Positions 11,320 through 22,753 of a stretch of 41,027 bases of DNA are shown here, piece by piece (positions within the stretch are counted from its first letter, which is position 1; the number at the start of each line of letters is the position of its first letter). The stretch is from Prochlorococcus sp. AG-363-P01 (GTDB lineage Bacteria > Cyanobacteriota > Cyanobacteriia > PCC-6307 > Cyanobiaceae), in the NCBI GenBank assembly GCA_003278225.1, contig QCGC01000011.1, positions 1 to 41,027 on the forward strand, read 5' to 3'. Under the pieces are notes generated by a model. It saw only the letters and a list, made by a program, of their open reading frames with translations, searched no databases and was not told the origin of the DNA. The translations under genes were made by a program, and so were the position numbers.

Positions 11320-12179
11320 TTGCTTAACTCTCGTTCAATGAAGGCGGGGATGGCTTCAAAGGCACCTTTTTGCCAGCGAGGGCTCCAAATTTCACATGTG
11401 CTGGAGATGTTTTTAGCTCTACTTGAAATCGGGTTTTTGTAACGAGCACTTTCTTTGGATGCGAATGTCCAGCTCCACCAACCGCTTGGATACATAGGAA
11501 CCCAGCCATAGAGTGGATCTGCGAATTCAAACACTTCGCGAATGATTTTTATTATTTCTATATGTATATCTTTAAAGGCTTCTGGGGACTCGCTTTGAGT
11601 AGCAAATACGCCACCAGGTCGAAGGATGCGTTTGCAATTACTGAAAAATTTTTTGTTGAATAAACCCTTTGCAGGCCCATTCGGATCTGATCCATCAACA
11701 ATGACAACATCATAAGAGTCTGTAATTGCATTAGCGACCCACTTCATTCCGTCTTCAATATTGAGGTGTAAGCGAGGATCATTCCATACTTGGCCACTAA
11801 GACTTGCTAGATACTCTTGACTTAATTCCACTACTCGAGCATCAATTTCCACCATATCTATATGCTCAATTTCTTTATGTCTTAAACATTCTCTTGCGGT
11901 GCCACCATCGCCACCTCCAATGATTAAAATTTTAAAAATATTTTTAGCGCTACAGAGTGCTGGTTGTACTAAACATTCGTGGTAGGACTTTTCTTGATAT
12001 TCAGCTGTCATCCAGCAATTGTCTAATAAAAGCCCTTTTCCATATCTCTGGCTTTCTATTAATGTGATTTGCTGGAAAGGACTTTTTTCATCTATTAAGA
12101 TTTTTCCTTGAAGTCCATAGCGTACCCCTTTATGATATTCATCAATCCAGGTGTTTAAGGCTTCTTTTGGTTCAGTCAT
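11316..12179 (-). CDS. speE: Spermidine synthase-type aminopropyltransferase
   Basis: Transfers an aminopropyl group from decarboxylated S-adenosylmethionine to a diamine such as putrescine or agmatine. The family pattern is clear: [15 protein letters not shown] at the N-terminus, [17 protein letters not shown] (about residues 83-99), [15 protein letters not shown] and [17 protein letters not shown] use the ATG at 12179, giving 287 aa, because the recognisable domain begins about ten residues later; the frame is open to an ATG at 12251 that would add 24 residues, and neither has a clear Shine-Dalgarno sequence. It overlaps speB by four bases. SpeD and SpeA are not in the window. Confidence 0.9.
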   Translation of the reverse strand: MTEPKEALNTWIDEYHKGVRYGLQGKILIDEKSPFQQITLIESQRYGKGLLLDNCWMTAEYQEKSYHECLVQPALCSAKNIFKILIIGGGDGGTARECLRHKEIEHIDMVEIDARVVELSQEYLASLSGQVWNDPRLHLNIEDGMKWVANAITDSYDVVIVDGSDPNGPAKGLFNKKFFSNCKRILRPGGVFATQSESPEAFKDIHIEIIKIIREVFEFADPLYGWVPMYPSGWWSWTFASKESARYKNPISSRAKNISSTCEIWSPRWQKGAFEAIPAFIERELSK

Positions 12180-12342
12180 ATAAGAATAAATCTTTTTTAT
12201 GAGGCAGGAGAGTTCAGGAGAAGCGTCTTTCTCTTGACCTTTCTGATTCATTCTATTGATGTTTTTTGCAGATCTATTCTTTATTTAAAATTTGAGGGTA
12301 TAGATTCATACAAAGAATTTATTAAACTAATAAATTCTTTCT

Positions 12343-13161
12343 TTATTTTTGTGTATCAATATTTTTTTTAGCTGATTGCCACAGCTTTTGCATTTTGTCT
12401 AGTGAATGTTTTGAGAGATCTCCTTCTAGCTTTGATTCCACATATGAAAAGCGATCTAAAAAACGTTTATTTGTTCCGGCTAGTCCTTCTTCAGGACTGA
12501 GCTCACACCATCGAGCAATATTGATAAGTGTAAATAGGACATCCCCTAACTCTTCTTGTGCATTTCTTAAGTCTTTTTTATCTAAGGCTTCTTTTAGCTC
12601 TTTTAATTCTTCATCTACTTTTTCCCAAACACTTTCAAGGCTATACCATTCAAATCCAGCATTAGAGACTTTTTTTGAAATTTCCATAGCCCCAGCAATT
12701 GCTGTTCTGGATCTTATTTTGCTTTTTAAATGATCACTAATAGGACTTTTTGTGTTAGTGAGCGGCTTTTCTTTAGTTTTTATGGCTTCCCAGATTTTTT
12801 TTACTTCTTCAAGATTTTTCACTTGTACATTTCTAAATACGTGTGGATGACGTTGGATTAATTTTTGACTAATGCTTTGAGCAATATCCTCTAAGCAGAA
12901 TTTATTGTTCTCTTGCGCAATTTGTGCATGCAGAACTACTTGTAGTAAAAGGTCTCCTAATTCTTCTTTGAGATCAGTTTCATTTCCATTTCTGATTGCA
13001 TCAGCGACTTCATGTGCTTCTTCTAATACGTATGGTATGAGAGAAACATGTGTTTGCTTTTGATCCCATGGACAACCTTTTATTGGTGAGCGAAGCTTTG
13101 CAACAATTTTTTTTAGTTTTGAAAAAGTTTTAACTGTGCGGATTTGTCTAGGGGCTCGCAT
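12343..13161 (-). CDS. mazG: Nucleoside triphosphate pyrophosphohydrolase MazG
   Basis: Hydrolyses (d)NTPs to the monophosphate and pyrophosphate, a house-cleaning role in E. coli also linked to ppGpp levels. Two MazG repeats are present: GCPWDQKQTH at residues 29-38 with EEAHEV at 47-52 and EELGDLLLQVVLHA after it, then a second copy with WEKVDEELKELKEAL and EELGDVLFTLINIARW. 272 aa, the two-domain form usual for chromosomal MazG and longer than the single-domain cyanophage version. ATG at 13161. Upstream of speE with a 91-base or longer spacer and no obvious terminator. Confidence 0.93.
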   Translation of the reverse strand: MRAPRQIRTVKTFSKLKKIVAKLRSPIKGCPWDQKQTHVSLIPYVLEEAHEVADAIRNGNETDLKEELGDLLLQVVLHAQIAQENNKFCLEDIAQSISQKLIQRHPHVFRNVQVKNLEEVKKIWEAIKTKEKPLTNTKSPISDHLKSKIRSRTAIAGAMEISKKVSNAGFEWYSLESVWEKVDEELKELKEALDKKDLRNAQEELGDVLFTLINIARWCELSPEEGLAGTNKRFLDRFSYVESKLEGDLSKHSLDKMQKLWQSAKKNIDTQK

Positions 13162-13211
13162 AATGGAAATAAATTAGTCTTTTAGTGATGCAAATATTTG
13201 CATTTGAGATA

Positions 13212-13679
13212 TTATTTAGGGAATGGATCACCATCTTTAATTAGGTGTAACCATGAACTAGCTTCTACCCCTAGGAACATAAAAAGATAATCTTTTTGAT
13301 TGGTTTTCATTAATTGTGCTTGTAATAAACTTGTTGTGGAAGTATCAGCTAAATCTAGGAAAGTTAAAAGGTAAATTATTAAAATACCAATAAATATTAG
13401 ATAGGCAACTCTAATGGCCGTCCCGATAAAAGGACAATGAGAAAATATTGAACGATGTGGAATCACTTTTCGGTAAGGCCACCATATACTTTTGAGGATG
13501 CCCCATCTTTTTAGTGAAATGGAATGAGTATCAAGATCTGGAGAAAGCCAAAGTCCTCCTATTAAAAAAGCTATTCCACTAATGACACCACTTCTCATAT
13601 CTACAAGAAGTCCAATAATAAAAGCAAAAGGGGCTGCCCATTGCTTTGTTGTTTTGTCATGTTCCTGACCTGAAGCCAT
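13212..13679 (-). CDS. DUF2227-like predicted metal-binding membrane protein
   Basis: 155 aa. Features are an N-terminal MASGQEHDKTT, an early hydrophobic region (about residues 15-45) ending in LWLSPDLDTHS, then a motif-rich segment WWPYRKVIPHRSIFSH and a second hydrophobic stretch with LIFIGILIIYLL. The conserved aspartates and histidines (SPDLDTHS, PHRSIFSH) resemble the YdjM/DUF2227 group of predicted membrane-bound metal-dependent hydrolases. Function is unknown; hydrolase is family annotation, not something shown here. ATG at 13679. 50 bases upstream of mazG on the same strand, so probably co-transcribed. Confidence 0.75.
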   Translation of the reverse strand: MASGQEHDKTTKQWAAPFAFIIGLLVDMRSGVISGIAFLIGGLWLSPDLDTHSISLKRWGILKSIWWPYRKVIPHRSIFSHCPFIGTAIRVAYLIFIGILIIYLLTFLDLADTSTTSLLQAQLMKTNQKDYLFMFLGVEASSWLHLIKDGDPFPK

Positions 13680-13734
13680 TTTTTTTAAATGAGATGATGC
13701 TTACTGGAACTCGGTACGGCAGAATTGTAGAAAT

Positions 13735-13806
<72 letters not shown>

Positions 13807-13831
13807 TCACATTCTTCTGACCTTGCCTTCT

Positions 13832-14203
13832 ATGCAAAAGGGTTTGAGCCTTGGCATTACGCCCACAGCGGCGGCTGAGCTGGGTCGTCAAGCGGCTTTT
13901 GCTGGTTCTCCTGGTGCTATGCATATTGATTTGTTAGAAGACACCTGCTCGGAAGGGTGGTTGCATATTCGATTACAGCCTGGACAAAATAATGGAGTAC
14001 CTGTTGCACGAGCAGATGGAATAACGCTATATGCACCAGTTGAGCAGTTGGGTTTACTGCAAGGCTTAAAGCTTAACTACTATGGAGATTTAAGTGGCGG
14101 AGGATTTTTAATTAGTCCTCCTCAGGGATCGGAATGTTGTGCGTGTGGCGCAGGCTTCCGTCCTTTAGAAGTTGAGAAAGAAAAGCTTATTGAGAATGCC
14201 TAA
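13832..14203 (+). CDS. Divergent HesB/IscA-type (A-type) Fe-S carrier-like protein
   Basis: 123 aa from the ATG at 13832; the frame also opens at a TTG at 13823. The start ITPTAAAELGRQ and the middle LKLNYYGDLSGGGFLI follow the A-type carrier fold. The three expected cysteines are present at C39 (DTCSEGW) and C103/C105 (SECCACGAGF), with an extra C102. The first motif departs from the common GCSG. The likely role is holding or delivering iron-sulfur clusters. It lies 25 bases downstream of tRNA-Val and may share its transcript. Sure of the fold, less so of which A-type subgroup. Confidence 0.7.
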   Translation: MQKGLSLGITPTAAAELGRQAAFAGSPGAMHIDLLEDTCSEGWLHIRLQPGQNNGVPVARADGITLYAPVEQLGLLQGLKLNYYGDLSGGGFLISPPQGSECCACGAGFRPLEVEKEKLIENA

Positions 14204-14299
14204 TTAATCTGATTTTTAGAACTTCTAGGACTGATTTTTATAGTGGTTTGTTTCCCTTCAATGGATTGTTAGTTCTTATTTCTATTAGCTTAGTGCTCA

Positions 14300-14551
14300 T
14301 CAATCTTCAGGGAACAGTAAAGAAGCCAGTTCTTCTGGATCAACGTCATAAACACGCGCCAGACTGGTTTCAATTGCACTCGTGACTTCGCCAGGTAGAA
14401 AACGCATGGCATTCAGTGCATCATCAGCAATATCATCTGTTAGAAGCTTTTCTTCGCTTTCTAACTTTTCATCATTAATAATTGCCATAACCCAGCTTTG
14501 ATAGGCATAAACCAGATCAGAAAATTCGAGTTCGGGGTCGTTTAGATCCAT
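14300..14551 (-). CDS. Small acidic hypothetical protein
   Basis: Unrecognised. From the ATG at 14551 it is 83 aa, strongly acidic, with an apparently helical core (FSDLVYAYQSWVMAI, then LTDDIADDALNAMRFL) and an acidic end. The frame is open upstream to 14626, but that would overlap the divergent gene at 14609, so the shorter start is preferred. No signal peptide or cysteine. Its composition and codon use look like a real protein. It converges on the A-type carrier-like gene and diverges from the 159-aa gene; only 57 bases separate the two divergent starts, which must hold both promoters. Confidence 0.7.
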   Translation of the reverse strand: MDLNDPELEFSDLVYAYQSWVMAIINDEKLESEEKLLTDDIADDALNAMRFLPGEVTSAIETSLARVYDVDPEELASLLFPED

Positions 14552-14608
14552 GATTATTAAGGATGTCTGGTTATATAGGGATTTCCAGTCTGACTCTAGG
14601 TGGTGAAT

Positions 14609-15088
14609 ATGTCTGCTATGGATCAATCACAGCAAACGCGAATTCAGGCCAAAGTCTTTGATTTTGCTTTGGGTGAATTAGTTCGTGCGCATAGGGAGAG
14701 CTTTAAACCTCTTTGGACTGTAGATAGTTGGGTGAAGTTTCTTATATGGCTGACATTGAATTGTGAACTTTCCGGAGAAAGAGAAAGTCTTGAACTTTTT
14801 GCTAATGCTTTGGGTCCAAGATTGACTGGTCGTATGAGGAGAATTTTTTTTGAGAGAACTGATGAGAGTCTTGCATTGCAATTAATCGCTGACCCTGCTG
14901 ATTCGGAGGTTTTGATCATGCCAAAAGGTGGTTCTTGGACAGTAACTTTTGACCAAGCTGAAAAGTTGTTAGATCGAGTTGGCTTACTTGAGAGAGTTGA
15001 GCGTGATCAGTGTTTGTGGCAAGAGTTGGATGCTGTGATTGCAATTCCTTGGCAATCAGAAAAAAATATGACTGAATTTAAGAAATAA
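14609..15088 (+). CDS. Hypothetical protein upstream of valS
   Basis: Unrecognised, 159 aa from the ATG at 14609, with AGG about eight bases upstream; GTG codons at 14600 and 14603 are alternatives. Soluble, mixed charge, helical: FDFALGELVRAHRESFKPL, WVKFLIWLTLNCELSGERE and a C-terminal VTFDQAEKLLDRVGLLERVE. No transmembrane segment or catalytic motif. It precedes valS by 48 bases on the same strand and is probably co-transcribed. Confidence 0.75.
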   Translation: MSAMDQSQQTRIQAKVFDFALGELVRAHRESFKPLWTVDSWVKFLIWLTLNCELSGERESLELFANALGPRLTGRMRRIFFERTDESLALQLIADPADSEVLIMPKGGSWTVTFDQAEKLLDRVGLLERVERDQCLWQELDAVIAIPWQSEKNMTEFKK

Positions 15089-15136
15089 ATTTTGCAGCAC
15101 TTTGCCAGCATAGTTTGAATATTGTTTGACTTTGCT

Positions 15137-17935
15137 TTGACTGAATTGTCCGCATCTACAGGCTTTTCTGAGGCGGCCAATGCCTTGCCTAAGACCTATG
15201 ACTCTGCTGGAACAGAGCAGCGTTGGCAGAAAATTTGGGAAGAAACAGGTGCTTTTCATCCAGATCCAAATGCACCTGGAGAGCCCTTCTCAGTGGTTAT
15301 TCCGCCACCAAATGTCACTGGAAGCTTGCATATGGGGCATGCCTTTAATACATCTTTGATTGATACGATTATTAGGTTTCAGCGCTTGCAAGGAAGGAAT
15401 GTTCTTTGTTTGCCAGGTACGGATCATGCTTCTATTGCTGTACAAACTATTCTTGAAAAACAACTTGAACATGAAGGGATAAGCCTTAATCAATTAGGAA
15501 GACAAGGTTTTTTAAAGCGAGCTTGGTCTTGGAAGGCTGAAAGTGGTGGTCGGATAGTTGATCAGTTGCGTCGGCTTGGCTATTCGGTTGATTGGAAAAG
15601 GCAGCGCTTCACGCTTGATAAAGGTCTCAGTGATGCTGTTTCTCAGGCTTTTGTTCTTTTACATCAACAAGGTTTGATTTATAGAGGTGAATACCTGGTC
15701 AACTGGTGTCCAGCTTCTGGTTCTGCTGTAAGCGACTTAGAAGTCGAAATGAAAGAAGTTGATGGATACCTTTGGCACTTTCGCTATCCACTGTCAAGCG
15801 GCCCAGCTAGTGATGGAACTACTCATCTTGAAGTGGCTACTACTCGCCCTGAAACTATGTTGGGCGATGTTGCTGTTGCAGTAAATCCATCTGATGAAAG
15901 ATATAGCCATCTTGTTGGCTCTTTGTTGAGATTGCCACTAGTTGGTCGCGAGATCCCTGTTGTTGGCGATGACCATGTAGAGAAAGATTTTGGTACTGGT
16001 TGTGTAAAAGTCACACCAGCTCATGATCCCAATGACTTTGCAATTGGAAAAAGACATGATTTACCTCTGATTACAGTCATGAATAAGAATGGCACTATGA
16101 ATTCTCATGCAGGGAAGTTTGAAGGGTTAGATCGTTTTGATGCTCGTAAAGCTGTGGTGAAAGCTTTAGAAGATGATGGCTTTTTAGTGAAGGTAGAACC
16201 TTATAAACATAGTGTTCCTTACTCAGATAGAGGAAAGGTTCCAGTGGAGCCATTGCTTTCGACCCAATGGTTTGTTCGTATGGAGCCTATGGCAGCTAGA
16301 TGTCGCGCGCATCTGGCCAAGGGAGAACCTCGCTTTATTCCAGAGCGTTGGGAGAAGGTTTATCGCGATTGGCTTATTGATATTCGAGATTGGTGTATAA
16401 GTAGACAATTGTGGTGGGGACATCGCATACCAGCTTGGTATGTAATTAGTGAAACGGATTCGCAGATAACTGATCAGACTCCATATGTTGTTGCTTGCTC
16501 AGAAGATGAAGCCCTTTTAAAAGCTCAGGATGAATTTGGTCCCCAAAGTGAAATTCGTCAGGATGAGGATGTTTTAGATACATGGTTTTCCAGTGGTCTT
16601 TGGCCTTTCTCTACTTTGGGTTGGCCTGATTCAAGTAGTGCCGACTTGCAGCGTTGGTATCCAACTTCCACTTTAGTCACAGGCTTTGACATTATTTTCT
16701 TTTGGGTTGCCAGAATGACAATGATGGCAGGTGCTTTTACAGGGCGAATGCCATTTGCTGATGTTTATATACATGGCCTAGTGAGAGATGAGGAAAATCG
16801 CAAAATGAGTAAAAGTGCAGGCAATGGCATTGATCCGATTGTATTGATTAATCGCTATGGAACAGATGCTTTGCGATTTGCTTTAGTGCGTGAAGTTGCA
16901 GGTGCGGGACAAGATATACGATTGGATTACGATCGTGATAAAGATACTTCTGTTACTGTTGAGGCATCGAGAAATTTTGCTAATAAATTGTGGAATGCTA
17001 CTCGATTTGCATTGATGAACCTTGGTAGTCAATCTTATGAGAGTTGTAATGATATAGACCTTGAAGCTTTGCAATTAGCAGATCGTTGGATCTTATCTCG
17101 TCTAACAAGAGTGAATATCAATAGTGCAAGTCGCTATAAGAATTACTCTCTTGGTGAAGCTGCAAAAGGTCTATATGAATTTGTTTGGAATGATTTTTGT
17201 GATTGGTATTTGGAGTTAATTAAAAATCGTCTGAATCCTGGAGAGACACCAACAGAAACTGAGCTAGCTGATCAGATCATGGCTCGGAAGGTTTTGCTTA
17301 AAGTATTAAGTGAACTTTTGGTAGTGATGCATCCTTTAATGCCTCATTTAACTGAGGAGCTTTGGCATGCATTAACTGGTGCCCCAGAGACACAATTGCT
17401 TGCTTTACAGCTATGGCCCAAAACTGATAAGACTTATTTGGATGATCAATTAGAAGCGTCTTTTAGTGAGTTATTTGCCTCTATCCGCTTGGTTCGGAAT
17501 TTACGGGCTGTTTCTGGGTTGAAGCCTTCTCAAACAGTCCCCGTTCGTTTTGTGACTGCAAAAAAATCTTTAGCAGACATTCTCAATAAAGCTAAAAATG
17601 AAATTCAAACTCTAACTCGTTCAAATGATCTGGAAGTGCTAACACAGGAAGAGGCAGAGTTAAGACCCGCTTCAAAAGTTCTGGCAGGTGTCAGTGGAGA
17701 ATTGGAGGTTCTTTTACCAATTGAGGGTTTGGTAGATATAGATGCTTTGCATAGTCGATTGGAGAAGGATTTGTTTAAGGCAGAACAGGAAATAAAAGCT
17801 CTCTCTAATCGTTTAGCCAATTCAAATTTTGTTGAAAAAGCACCAACTGAAGTTGTGACTGAATCAAAAGCGAAGTTGGCAGAAGCTGAAGTGCAAGCTT
17901 CTTTAGCCCGTAGACGTTTGTCTGACTTAAAGTAA
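15137..17935 (+). CDS. valS: Valyl-tRNA synthetase
   Basis: Class I synthetase charging tRNA-Val. HMGH (the HIGH signature) is at residues 65-68 and KMSKS at about 556-560. Between them lies the CP1 editing domain with [15 protein letters not shown] and [15 protein letters not shown]. The tail has the usual ValRS coiled coil ([17 protein letters not shown] and [15 protein letters not shown]). 932 aa. There is no ATG near the beginning: I use the TTG at 15137 (MTELSAS), as homologues start shortly before the KTYD segment; the frame is open to a TTG at 15122. No clear Shine-Dalgarno sequence. The tRNA-Val gene lies 1.3 kb upstream on the same strand. Confidence 0.96.
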   Translation: MTELSASTGFSEAANALPKTYDSAGTEQRWQKIWEETGAFHPDPNAPGEPFSVVIPPPNVTGSLHMGHAFNTSLIDTIIRFQRLQGRNVLCLPGTDHASIAVQTILEKQLEHEGISLNQLGRQGFLKRAWSWKAESGGRIVDQLRRLGYSVDWKRQRFTLDKGLSDAVSQAFVLLHQQGLIYRGEYLVNWCPASGSAVSDLEVEMKEVDGYLWHFRYPLSSGPASDGTTHLEVATTRPETMLGDVAVAVNPSDERYSHLVGSLLRLPLVGREIPVVGDDHVEKDFGTGCVKVTPAHDPNDFAIGKRHDLPLITVMNKNGTMNSHAGKFEGLDRFDARKAVVKALEDDGFLVKVEPYKHSVPYSDRGKVPVEPLLSTQWFVRMEPMAARCRAHLAKGEPRFIPERWEKVYRDWLIDIRDWCISRQLWWGHRIPAWYVISETDSQITDQTPYVVACSEDEALLKAQDEFGPQSEIRQDEDVLDTWFSSGLWPFSTLGWPDSSSADLQRWYPTSTLVTGFDIIFFWVARMTMMAGAFTGRMPFADVYIHGLVRDEENRKMSKSAGNGIDPIVLINRYGTDALRFALVREVAGAGQDIRLDYDRDKDTSVTVEASRNFANKLWNATRFALMNLGSQSYESCNDIDLEALQLADRWILSRLTRVNINSASRYKNYSLGEAAKGLYEFVWNDFCDWYLELIKNRLNPGETPTETELADQIMARKVLLKVLSELLVVMHPLMPHLTEELWHALTGAPETQLLALQLWPKTDKTYLDDQLEASFSELFASIRLVRNLRAVSGLKPSQTVPVRFVTAKKSLADILNKAKNEIQTLTRSNDLEVLTQEEAELRPASKVLAGVSGELEVLLPIEGLVDIDALHSRLEKDLFKAEQEIKALSNRLANSNFVEKAPTEVVTESKAKLAEAEVQASLARRRLSDLK

Positions 17936-18556
17936 ATGTTGGATCTATCTATGTTGGTAGAGAACATTCTGCCTTTTTTTCATACTGCTTTAGGTGTTGC
18001 ATTATTTATTCCTTTATATGCAATTTGGGTTACTTTTTTGTTGCCAGGCGCATGGGTGTCAATGCTTGCAGGTGCTCTGTATGGGATTTGGTTGGGTAGT
18101 TTCCTAGTTTTTGTGGGTGCTTGTCTTGGAGCAGAAGTTGTTTTTTTACTAGGGCGTACTTTTTTAGGACCTTGGACTAAACGACGCCTTGCTAATTGGC
18201 CAAAATTTCAAGCCATTCAAAAGGCGGTGAGTGGGGAGGGATTGAAATTGATTCTCCTTACTCGGTTATCACCTGCTTTCCCATTTAGCTTGCTCAATCT
18301 TGTTTATGGCTTAAGTGAAGTGAGCTTTCGAGATTACACAATTGGTTTACTTGGTATTTTGCCTGGAACGATTTTGTTTTGTGGCCTTGGAGATCTTGCA
18401 GGTGATTTGGCTCAATTTAATGAGGTTTTGTCTGGTAAGCAGGATTTACCTTCTATTCTGATTCGCCTGGTTGGTCTTATGGCTACACTTGCTGTGGTTT
18501 GGTTGGTTGCTCGAACGGCACGACGTGCTCTTCAGGACTCTGATCTCTCGCTTTGA
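17936..18556 (+). CDS. TVP38/TMEM64 (VTT domain, DedA-like) membrane protein
   Basis: 206 aa integral membrane protein. Hydrophobic segments lie at about residues 10-35 and 38-75, and again near 140-170 and the C-terminus. The VTT-domain landmarks are LPGAWVSMLAGALYG, FLLGRTFLGPW and LLTRLSPAFPFSLLN followed by GLLGILPGTILF. The family is predicted to act as lipid scramblases or transporters in other organisms; the substrate here is unknown. The ATG at 17936 follows the valS TAA with no gap, so expression is probably tied to valS. Confidence 0.85.
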   Translation: MLDLSMLVENILPFFHTALGVALFIPLYAIWVTFLLPGAWVSMLAGALYGIWLGSFLVFVGACLGAEVVFLLGRTFLGPWTKRRLANWPKFQAIQKAVSGEGLKLILLTRLSPAFPFSLLNLVYGLSEVSFRDYTIGLLGILPGTILFCGLGDLAGDLAQFNEVLSGKQDLPSILIRLVGLMATLAVVWLVARTARRALQDSDLSL

Positions 18557-18711
18557 CTTGGACTTTTAAGATTCCAATCTCTAAGACTGGCTATTACAAC
18601 GAACCAGATAAGCCTGATTCGAGAAAGTATTCCTTGACGATCTTTGAGTTCAGCATATTTAGCTCTTCCACATGGAGTTTTGATCCACATATTAATTGAA
18701 GGCTTTTTCAT
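18532..18711 (-). CDS. Possible 59-aa protein downstream of ligA
   Basis: An ATG at 18711 opens a 59-codon frame to a TGA at 18532-18534 that fills the gap between ligA and the VTT gene, overlapping the latter tail-to-tail by 25 bases. It begins MKKPSINMWIKTPCGRAKY, has a short hydrophobic helix IRLIWFVVIASL near residues 32-43, and ends in a polar Ser/Glu-rich tail. A second Met at residue 8 may be the start. No Shine-Dalgarno sequence is seen. Same strand as ligA, 35 bases downstream. Protein-like composition is the main support; no family recognised. Confidence 0.45.
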   Translation of the reverse strand: MKKPSINMWIKTPCGRAKYAELKDRQGILSRIRLIWFVVIASLRDWNLKSPSQSERSES

Positions 18712-18746
18712 TGCTCAGATGGCTATAGTTTTAGAGGTGTCTGCCC

Positions 18747-20870
<2,124 letters not shown>

Positions 20871-21287
20871 TTACACCTTGACGATCCGATCTATTCGCCA
20901 GTTGTCTTCGATTTTCTTGAAAGTAAAGTCTAATGGTAATTCACTTTGCTTGTCTTCTGATTTGAGCTTTAAGGTCAGGATAATTTCCTTGTCTTCGATA
21001 CGAGGACGGCCTGATTTCAAATTTCTATATCTGTTTAGTTGTAACCCAGCTAGGAACTTTAAGAAATCTTGCCTGGTTACGTGTTGACGATAATTTTTTG
21101 AAGTAAGTAGATAAGCCGCATCAATTCTTCCCTCTGCTATTTGATTAAAGAATTTTTTGACTAATGGATTAATGCCTCTTGCTCCTATTACAAGCTTTAT
21201 GGCATTTACTGTCCAAAAGACGAGCAGCCCTGCAGCCCCTATAAGTAAAGCTTTTGTTCCGATTTCTTTGACTAGAGCACTATCCAT
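20871..21287 (-). CDS. Membrane-anchored hypothetical protein
   Basis: 138 aa. One N-terminal hydrophobic segment (about residues 12-32, KALLIGAAGLLVFWTVNAI) is followed by a soluble domain with AEGRIDAAYLLTSKNYRQHV and a C-terminal strand-rich part ending FTFKKIEDNWRIDRIVKV. The pattern is reminiscent of the NTF2-like/DUF4864-type domains that use a DAAYxLTS segment, but I cannot assign it securely. ATG at 21287. Immediately upstream of ligA on the same strand, six bases apart. Confidence 0.7.
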   Translation of the reverse strand: MDSALVKEIGTKALLIGAAGLLVFWTVNAIKLVIGARGINPLVKKFFNQIAEGRIDAAYLLTSKNYRQHVTRQDFLKFLAGLQLNRYRNLKSGRPRIEDKEIILTLKLKSEDKQSELPLDFTFKKIEDNWRIDRIVKV

Positions 21288-21369
21288 TTGTTGAATTCAA
21301 TTAATTACAGATTCTGCCTTATTAAACGAAGAAACGAGGGACTTCCAGAGTGAGTAATTCTTCGCCAGA

Positions 21370-21957
21370 ATGGCAACACCTGACCTAGGGCAAGGCCCAA
21401 CCTGTTTGATGCCACTGGTTAGTTTATTGCCGCTTTTTCATGATTTCAATCGAGAATATTTTAATAAGACCTTAACAATTGGCTCTCAGCCAATTGTTTC
21501 TGTGCGATGGAGTGATGGTCGGCTGAGAAAAACAGCTGGACTTTATCGTCGGAAGCGAAGGTTTGGATTAAAGGACAGTGCTGAGATTGTGTTGTCTAAA
21601 CCTATTTTGGAACATTTGCCACTTATTGCCATTGAAAGCACTCTCTGTCATGAAATGATTCATGCATGGATTGATTTGGTTTTGAGAGTTTCAGAAGCAC
21701 ATGGCCCCAATTTTCATGCCCAAATGGCTGCTATTAATTCTGCTCAGAAAAGATTTGTAGTTAGTGTTCGGCATAAATTTCCTACCCCTATTGAAACCCC
21801 CAAGTGGTGGGCTGTTTGTCCATCTTGTGGTCTCCGATTTCCTTATAAACGTTTTATTCATGATGCTGCCTGTAGACAGTGTTGTAATACTTACCATGGT
21901 GGGCGTTGGCATCCCAGTTGCCTTTTGAATTATGAACCTGCTTCAAAGGAGGATTGA
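21370..21957 (+). CDS. SprT-like zinc metalloprotease-domain protein
   Basis: 195 aa. The SprT-like domain shows as FHDFNREYFNKTL near residue 24, VRWSDGRLRKTAGLYRRK, then HEMIHAW at residues 94-100 with the HExxH zinc site, and HGPNFHAQMAAIN after it. A C-terminal zinc ribbon has CPSCG and CRQC. In eukaryotes the related SPRTN protease removes DNA-protein crosslinks; the bacterial role is not established. Start is the ATG at 21370; an ATG at 21409 is an alternative and neither has a clear ribosome site. Followed by the basic protein 104 bases downstream. Confidence 0.85.
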   Translation: MATPDLGQGPTCLMPLVSLLPLFHDFNREYFNKTLTIGSQPIVSVRWSDGRLRKTAGLYRRKRRFGLKDSAEIVLSKPILEHLPLIAIESTLCHEMIHAWIDLVLRVSEAHGPNFHAQMAAINSAQKRFVVSVRHKFPTPIETPKWWAVCPSCGLRFPYKRFIHDAACRQCCNTYHGGRWHPSCLLNYEPASKED

Positions 21958-22061
21958 AGTGGATTTGTTTTTGTTTGTGCTAGAGGTAAGTGGACTCTTA
22001 ATTGCCTGCATTGGTTGGCATAGAGAGCATTCGTTGCAAAATAGGCACCGTTAAGCTTCGT

Positions 22062-22580
22062 ATGGAGTCAAGTCGAACGAGACAGCAAAAACGTCAAGGT
22101 TTTAAACCTTTTGATCGTCGTGTGGATAAGTGGATAGAAACGGGGCGTCAATTTGTAGACGGTGTTTCTGGGACGCGGCCTGGTATGAGAAGAATTAATC
22201 AAACAGGTTTGACTGGCTCTAGTCTTGAGAAAGCTGGACGATGGATGAGTGACAAACTTGACTGGTTACTTGAAGATGAGGATAGTTGGATGGAGCCTTG
22301 GCAATCTAGTGCACAGATACCAATGTCTAATTCAGGTGGTAAAAGACCTTTAGAGGCGATTTCTCGCAGAACTCAAAAGCAAATAAAATCTTCTAATAAC
22401 GATCTTTCGTTTGATTCTGATAAGGATGATGAATGGCCTGATGAATCGTCTTTTCGTGTAGATCGATGGAAGCGCAGTCAAAATAAAGAGAAAACTGACT
22501 TTTCGAGAGATTCTCAAACTAGAGATGAAGTAAATCGTAGCTCCCAACGTCCTTTACCTCGTTCTAGCAGAAGGCGTTAA
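22062..22580 (+). CDS. Basic, low-complexity hypothetical protein
   Basis: Unrecognised, 172 aa from the ATG at 22062; an in-frame TTG at 22002 would add 20 residues of less protein-like sequence. The N-terminal half is ordered-looking (FKPFDRRVDKWIETGRQF, then VSGTRPGMRR and LDWLLEDEDSWMEPWQ), whereas the second half is a Ser/Arg/Lys/Asp-rich, probably disordered tail ending in RSSRRR. No enzyme motif. The Arg-rich end suggests nucleic-acid or ribosome contact, but this is inference. Same strand and downstream of the SprT-like gene. Confidence 0.7.
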   Translation: MESSRTRQQKRQGFKPFDRRVDKWIETGRQFVDGVSGTRPGMRRINQTGLTGSSLEKAGRWMSDKLDWLLEDEDSWMEPWQSSAQIPMSNSGGKRPLEAISRRTQKQIKSSNNDLSFDSDKDDEWPDESSFRVDRWKRSQNKEKTDFSRDSQTRDEVNRSSQRPLPRSSRRR

Positions 22581-22753
22581 ATATTAATGACTTGTATATG
22601 CTAGTTTTCATTTTTAAGATTATAACTTGGTCACTTTTTTATTATCATAGACATGATAAATTTAAACTTTTAGGATTTAATATATAGAATTCATAACTCT
22701 CCTTATAATAGAAGAGTGCTTTGTAAATTGATGGATTTAAGTTGTTCATAATA

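Noticed and set aside
17605-17967. Minus-strand 120-codon ORF at the end of valS
   Set aside because: Antisense of the ValRS coiled coil; repetitive composition from that helix.
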